Origin: Metaphire vulgaris
Taxonomy: Eukaryota > Annelida > Clitellata > Crassiclitellata > Megascolecidae
Direction: 5' to 3'
Assembly (NCBI GenBank): GCA_018105865.1
Contig: CM030862.1
Span: forward strand, 3,415,462 to 3,479,461
Length of the DNA stretch: 64,000 nucleotides
The notes beneath the pieces were generated by a model. That model saw nothing but the letters and a program-made list of their open reading frames with translations. It searched no databases and was not told the origin of the DNA. Below, in pieces: positions 58,895 through 64,000 of this stretch. Within the stretch, counting starts at the first letter, position 1; every line of letters begins with the position of its first letter. The position numbers were made by a program, and so were the translations under genes.

Positions 58895-59757
58895 CTTCAG
58901 AAGAAATGAATGTTACAATTTCAAGAGTTGTGATCGAAATTCAAAAGGCGAGAAAAATAAAGCAAGAAAAAAGTCAAAATCCACACTCCACAGTGAATTA
59001 GTCATCTATTCATGCAATCAGCAGGATGTTGGTTCAAATCTGATAACCACCTACCTCACATACTGAATAATTTATTACCTCATTCACATGTTTCAATTTC
59101 GACCATATTGCTTTCAAATATAATAGCAAATATGGCATGAAGTCCACCATCAACAAATCAATTTTATATATTTGAGTATCATCAGAAAAGCCACAAAGAA
59201 ATCGCACAAAATACAGTGTAGCATGCACGCTCAGCACACACACACACATATTCATTTGGTTTGAATACAGCACAACCGGTAAATACCAATAACCAGGCAA
59301 CCAAACAAAATGTAAAGATATACGCTTGAAGAGTAAATATTATATTATATTTAACTAACCGGGTTCTTCAAGCCACAGCGATATTCCTGGATGAGATCGG
59401 GAGGAATTTCCAATCGGTTAACAGTGTTTGACTGAGGTTTGGAAAGCACTGGAAAATTCAGACTCGGAATATGATGGCCTGGAATATAGGCCTTAGCCAG
59501 TTTGTCCCTTTCGTAAAGTCAAATTGCAATATCTGCATATCAAGATATTCACAATCAGCCAATCTGAAGCATAACAGTAAAACAGTTGTGCAGTTTAAAA
59601 CACTAGTCCTAGTACGTTAGACATCAATGGATTGCATCTTAAGTCCATCTGAAAATGTAAATACTAAATTGATCATTCTCACTTGGAAACAGGGACAACA
59701 TCATGGAACAAAGATAAAAGAGATGGGTGCTTAGAAATGATTGGCTATTATTAATAT

Positions 59758-59797
<40 letters not shown>

Positions 59798-60879
59798 CTA
59801 AAGCAATGACTAACACTACAACTGAAGGCAATTCAGCAATGATATGAACTCAGGCCTGGCATGACTGAAGCTAATAACATACTGAAATTAGGGTGCTAAT
59901 TGAATAAAACAAAATAGCTCAGAAAAAGGAAGTCCAAGCCAATTAACAGAGATTGCTACCTCAATCTCTCTCAACAGTTGATTGGCATTTGCCAGCGCCT
60001 GCTTAAATCCTGGAGGTGGCTGCGACTTTGCAGTTTCACCAGTTGCAGCTCTGAAGACGGCAAATCCAGGTGGAGCCAAAGTTGACATCGTTACTGGATC
60101 TGATATGCCAGGACCTGTTTCTTGATGTAACATATTTCCATGACCATATCCTCGTACAGTTCCTGAAGTAGGTTTTGTCGGCAGCTCCCTTGGTTTGATT
60201 TTATCAGCCAGTTCTAACTTCTCAAATTCTCTTTTCTTCTGCGAAATTAGGCAAGGCAAGACCAAAAAACAGTTGTCTAAAACTGTAACTGCCAAACTGC
60301 CTTAAAACCGCCAAATTAAAAGACACTGTAGCAACTGATATCTTATATAAGTACAGGGTGGCACAGAACAAAAAATGGACTAGTCACATTTAGGTTTGCA
60401 TTTAATATAGTTCGTTTTTCTGTGCACCCTGTAGTGATAACTTTGCAAATGGCCCACTTCTTGCAAAATAAAATAATTTGTCAACTTCAGATTACTACTG
60501 GAACAAGATAGATTGGTGGAACAATTCACACAACCAAGAGAGTACACTTCAATTTCAAGCATAAAAAATAAAACATCAGCAACTGTCTGAGAAACTGATT
60601 AGCTACCATAGAGTTATTAATAGATGAGTTACCATAGAAACTCACTTCACAATCATGAAGCATCTTAGATATTGATTCCATATCAACGGTGACGTCATTC
60701 AGCCTCTTTTTGGTAGATTTAAGCTCCGTTTGAAGGACTGAGATCTGCTCAGCCTGTTCAGAGGAGTGGATCAAATCCGCAATGTGTTTCCACAGATCAA
60801 AAACACAACAACCAACAACAAATAAGCAAGCAACACTTCTACATACAGATAAACACCATAAGATATATATATATATATA

Positions 60880-60925
<46 letters not shown>

Positions 60926-62217
60926 CATAACATCACAATTTATGCATCACAAGTGCATTTACATACATTCTAATCGCAGTCTGCGACAAACACAAACTAA
61001 TACACATAAAGACACACAGATACACATACAAGCATACCAAACATACATTTTACAGACCTTACACATATACACAGAGAGCAAAATATATGAAATGTATCAG
61101 TCTATGACAAACACAAACAAACAAACACACACACACACATTTTTTACAGACCCTGTCCTTAAGTTGATGCGATATTTTGTCCAGTTGTTCCTTCAAGTTA
61201 AAGACTTCCACTTCATGTTTACGCTTCAGTGTTGTTATGACGTTTTCCTGCTGCTGCTTCAATTGCGTCAAAGTCTCGGTCGATGTTGACTCTGACAAAA
61301 CTCTGTTAAAACTTTCATTTGCCACCATAGCAGAAATGAGTTTCTTCAAAACCTAGTTGATTAAAAAAGTGCAAGTATAGCAAAAGTAAACCCACGTCAA
61401 CTTCCAGATATTCCTTATGGAAAGAGATAAACAAGACACTGATTCAAAAATAAGTCATTTAGAAAAATGGTCCAAGATTTTGCTGACGTAAGAAAATTTA
61501 TGTTCCCGGCACGTGAAATTAACTTTAAGAAATAAAAGTTTAGGGGAAACTTTAGGCCATACAGATATCTACCTCTTTCTTCTTATTCTTTATCGAAGTC
61601 ATCTGATGTTGCAATGCTGTCAGCTGACCATCTACTTGACTTCTTGCAGTTCTCTCCTCCAATAGTGACTCTTGCAACTGTTTGATTGCCTGGCCAGCCA
61701 AATTTTTCTCTTCTAACAAGCAAAAACCACTAAGAAATCACCTGCTATGCAGTCAAAAAAGTAAAATTACTATTATTGTCATATATTATTGATTGATTGA
61801 TTGAGGTTTTATTATTTGCAAATCAGTAAATATATTCATATCATAATAGTAATTACAGAATGTCAAAAAAAGTACAGTATAACCAAAAAAAACATTCAGA
61901 AATTTAATTATCAAAGCATAATCGACAACAGTCAAAACAAATCACATAAATGAAAATCAAGCAGTCTATTTGAGCTTTTCTGGATAAAGAAGATTATATA
62001 AGAAAAGTAACATTATTTGTAAAATCATGGCTGTTGACTTTCAGAAGTGTCTAGTCTTTCAAACCTTGAGCTGCAGACAGTTGGCAATCAAGCATTTTAA
62101 TTTCCCGGCTTTTGTCCTTTAGATGCGCGCTCATCTTGGCTTTTAAATCCCGAAATTTCTTCATCCTCTGGTCATATGATATTTCTTGTGCGAAGTTTTG
62201 ACCATCCACAACACCAT
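58666..62217 (-). CDS. Coiled-coil protein with C-terminal dsRNA-binding domain (partial, 7 exons)
   Basis: Seven exons on the minus strand join with consistent phases (1,0,0,0,0,0,1) to give about 414 codons; both ends are open. The first four exons are heptad-rich, charged coiled coil. Exon 5 has Pro-Pro-Gly-Phe motifs (APPGFAVFR, PPPGFKQAL) in a linker. The last two exons form a double-stranded-RNA-binding domain: NPVSALVEFGKKQ, then VNGMPYPQE and the terminal helix GKTKKKAKAAAARNAFDAI. It probably binds structured RNA while oligomerising. I do not recognise the family. 5' exons lie beyond 64000; the 3' end was not found. It converges on AGFG. Confidence 0.75.
59003..59060 (+). mobile_element. 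SINE fragment (third family)
   Basis: CATGCAATCAGCAGGA and TTGGTTCAAATCTGATAACC resemble the B-box half of the SINE at 41958-42070. Confidence 0.4.
59360..59491 (-). CDS. Coiled-coil/dsRBD gene, exon f
   Basis: Acceptor GGCTAAG chosen because it keeps phase 0 (weak site); donor AACCCG|GTTAGT. Ends LIQEYRCGLKNP, the start of the dsRNA-binding domain. Confidence 0.7.
59760..59792. repeat. (AG)n microsatellite
   Basis: About 16 AG units in the intron between exons e and f. Confidence 0.9.
59960..60238 (-). CDS. Coiled-coil/dsRBD gene, exon e
   Basis: Acceptor AATTTCGCAG, donor ATTGAG|GTAGCA. Linker with APPGFAVFRAA and PPPGFKQALANANQLLREIE. Confidence 0.8.
60354..60431. mobile_element. Very short Tc1/mariner-like MITE
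   Basis: Ends CAGGGTGGCACAGAACAAAA and TTTTTCTGTGCACCCTG with TA on both sides; about 80 bp, almost only terminal repeats. Confidence 0.65.
60646..60753 (-). CDS. Coiled-coil/dsRBD gene, exon d
   Basis: Acceptor CCTCTGAACAG, donor TGTGAA|GTGAGT. Encodes AEQISVLQTELKSTKKRLND: coiled coil. Confidence 0.78.
60862..60920. repeat. (AT)n microsatellite
   Basis: AT tract interrupted once, intron between exons c and d. Confidence 0.92.
61152..61352 (-). CDS. Coiled-coil/dsRBD gene, exon c
   Basis: Acceptor CAACTAG, donor GACAGG|GTCTGT. Encodes VLKKLISAMVANESFNRVLS and KRKHEVEVFNLKEQLDKISH. Confidence 0.78.
61573..61712 (-). CDS. Coiled-coil/dsRBD gene, exon b
   Basis: Acceptor CTTGTTAG, donor AAAGAG|GTAGAT. 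Encodes EKNLAGQAIKQLQESLLEER: coiled coil. Confidence 0.78.
62065..62217 (-). CDS. Coiled-coil/dsRBD gene, exon a
   Basis: Acceptor GATCAG, phase 1 in; donor CAAG|GTTTGA. Encodes FRDLKAKMSAHLKDKSREIK: coiled coil. Confidence 0.75.
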
Positions 62218-62349
62218 CTGATCAGTCAGAGAGACACTACACTAGATATGATGCTAATGCAGGACAAGACAGTTTTTAACTTTCAACAGCCAGGTGTCCT
62301 AGCAGTGCATGTATGATACACCTCCCTAATCAGTTCCCAATTATTGTTC

Positions 62350-62610
62350 TTCCAATTATTATTATTCAGGTCAGGTCTTCATCCTCCAGCTGTGTCCAGC
62401 TATCGACTTATCCATGACATCTCTCCAAAGTTCTCTGTCCTTTGCTATTTCTTCTAAAGTCATTCGGTGTCTTCCGTCAGTTTTTCCATAGAGATTCAGT
62501 CCGACCACGTGTAGATCCTCTTTCAATCTGTCCACCCATCGTCTTTTCGGTCTTGCTTTAGATCTTCTTCCCCTGGCTTGTAGTTTAAAATTCATCCATT
62601 CTGAGTACTT
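62350..62610 (-). mobile_element. RTE-like LINE 3' end
   Basis: The minus strand encodes RGRRSKARPKRRWVDRLKED, then EEIAKDRELWRDVMDKS and a stop, followed by an AAT tail. It is the C-terminal RT tail of another RTE-like LINE, upstream of the first visible exon of the coiled-coil gene. Confidence 0.7.
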
Positions 62611-62619
62611 GTCCGGTAG

Positions 62620-63290
62620 GGCTGTCATCGGGTACCCAGGAACCCGGGTACCCGAGACAGTCCGGGTACCCGGGTAGTAAAAGTAGGAAGGATTACCCGT
62701 GAAAGGGCAGCTGCTTTGCCTGTACGCAACCAGGGCGCCGACAGCTGCACAGCTGAGGATGAGAACAAGCCAATTGCACGGGATGTGAGTCATCATGTGA
62801 TGATGTGACAATTTTCTGATAAATGACCCAGGCGGCAGTAGCCGGCTTTTGCGCACGCCCCCGCCATTTCCACTCATGTCCCGCCTGCAGATGCCTGTTA
62901 AATTGTGCCGCCCGTGATTTGGCTAACGCAACGAGCAACTGCTGAACAACGGCTGCCTAATTGTAAAGACTACATTGATCAGCGTAGGCACTAGGCAGTT
63001 CCCACCATTTCCTTTCGCTTGCTGTAGTAGTTAATAAGATTTCAGTAAAAATTGTCAGTTATTTTAATTCAGTCAATTAAATAATTGCATTCTAAAAATT
63101 TAACATTAAGTTTATGTTGTACATATACAGGTCATTATTAATATTAAGCAGGCCTAACTGGAAGCGTACTTATGATTACTGTATGAAATAGGCAGCTTGT
63201 GTACAATTTGCGGCAATAGCATTATGCTAATTTAATTTCCGAACGGGTACCCGTTCGAAATCTTGACGGGTACCTGGTAGAGCTGGGTCG
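62620..63290. mobile_element. Element with repeated GGGTACCC palindromes
   Basis: Left: AGGGCTGTCATCGGGTACCC and three more GGGTACCC(G) words within 60 bp. Right: AACGGGTACCCGTTCG and GACGGGTACCTGG (63242-63277). Likely a hAT-type non-autonomous element about 660 bp long. No coding potential is supported. Confidence 0.5.
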
Positions 63291-64000
63291 ATTACGATTA
63301 TTTTTTCCGATTACAATTACGATTATTTTGGATTATTTTTCACGATTTCGATTATGATTACGGTTTTTTATATAATCGCGATTTCGATTTCGATTATTTC
63401 ACAGTACCTTTAGAAACTGTCTTTCCCGCCATATTTTACAGTATTCGGCAATCCTCTGTGTATCGATGTTCAGTTGGTCTTCAACAGGAATATTTCTACA
63501 CCCCTAACACCCCAACACCTCCCCCCAATTTGAGGTCGACACCCCCTAAAATTTGGTAATGTGACAATGGTATGCATACAGAATGCATATTGATTAGCCC
63601 TGAACACCCCCAAACAGGCCCATTCAGAGGGGGGGCCAGGAGGGCCATTCGCCCCGGGCCTCCATCATTTGGGGGCCTCCCTTTGTTTCCTTGTCTAGAA
63701 TTCTGAGAGAGCAAGAAAGCTAGATAGCTACTACTAGAAGGGACCTCAAAATTTGGTGATGACCCTTTTTGCTTGTTGACAATTTTGGGAAAGCTAGGAA
63801 GGTATTCTGCGGTCCTGAAAATTGGTGATTACCTTTTTTCGCTTGTCAACATTTTAATTGATGGGAAGGCTAGGAGAGGCCTCGAAATTTAGGAGAGGCC
63901 TCGAAATTCCAACTGGCCTGGGCCTCCTTCAGCTTCTGAAGGGGCCTGCCCCCAAATGGGGAAATACACCACAACTTTTATCCTCGGATGACTTTTTTGT
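63281..64000. other. Repeat debris to the window edge
   Basis: 63283-63405 is a run of GATTACGATTA / TCGATTT words (another transposon end). 63485-63560 repeats the C-rich element seen at 28250-28330. 63610-64000 contains G/C-rich MITE sequence with two GCTTGT-type modules. No exon is seen. Confidence 0.45.

Overview
This is a eukaryotic (metazoan) nuclear window: spliced genes with GT-AG introns, about two dozen simple-sequence tracts, and a dense, nested load of LINEs, tRNA-derived SINEs and non-autonomous DNA transposons (hAT, Harbinger-like, Tc1/mariner-like). TTAGGG-type interstitial repeats, an AGFG orthologue, Ig-superfamily exons and CR1/L2- plus RTE-like LINEs fit a marine invertebrate, perhaps a deuterostome (echinoderm, hemichordate or lancelet grade). 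The species cannot be fixed from sequence alone.

Region 1 (1-20.8 kb, + strand) holds exons of an immunoglobulin-superfamily cell-surface gene: two copies of one Ig half-domain exon, the matching second half, another two-exon Ig domain, and a 3'-terminal exon with a His-rich stretch and a predicted transmembrane segment. It is dominated by a near-identical duplication of about 7.5 kb (1-7500 and 12521-20273), whose first copy ends at a 100-N scaffold gap (7501-7600). Exon order and splice phase do not fit a simple gene, so a haplotype duplication in the assembly is a serious possibility.

Region 2 (20.8-40.6 kb) is mostly transposons and microsatellites. It has a 5'-truncated CR1/L2-type LINE with a long open RT frame (+), a full-length but frameshifted relative (-), several SINEs, nested MITEs, one GC-rich terminal exon of an unknown gene (about 28.6-29.1 kb) and one GC-rich 307-codon orphan reading frame (32.1-33.1 kb).

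Region 3 (41.0-49.8 kb, + strand) is the best-supported gene: an eight-exon AGFG (ArfGAP with FG repeats/HRB) orthologue, start to stop, with the full zinc finger and terminal NPF motifs. Its exon lengths sum to 1246 nt because of a single extra base in a T-run of exon 7.

Region 4 (49.8-58.6 kb) is intergenic with three hAT copies or remnants, RTE-like LINE fragments and a foldback element with 15-bp iterons. Region 5 (58.6-62.3 kb, - strand) holds seven phase-consistent exons of a coiled-coil protein ending in a double-stranded-RNA-binding domain; its 5' end lies off the right edge. It converges on AGFG. The last 1.7 kb is repeats.

Beyond the genes, the most unusual observations are a 20-nt module (consensus GACAAGCAAAAAAGGTCATC) recurring inside several otherwise different transposon families, a foldback element with a telomere-like core, and nested insertions datable by their target-site duplications.
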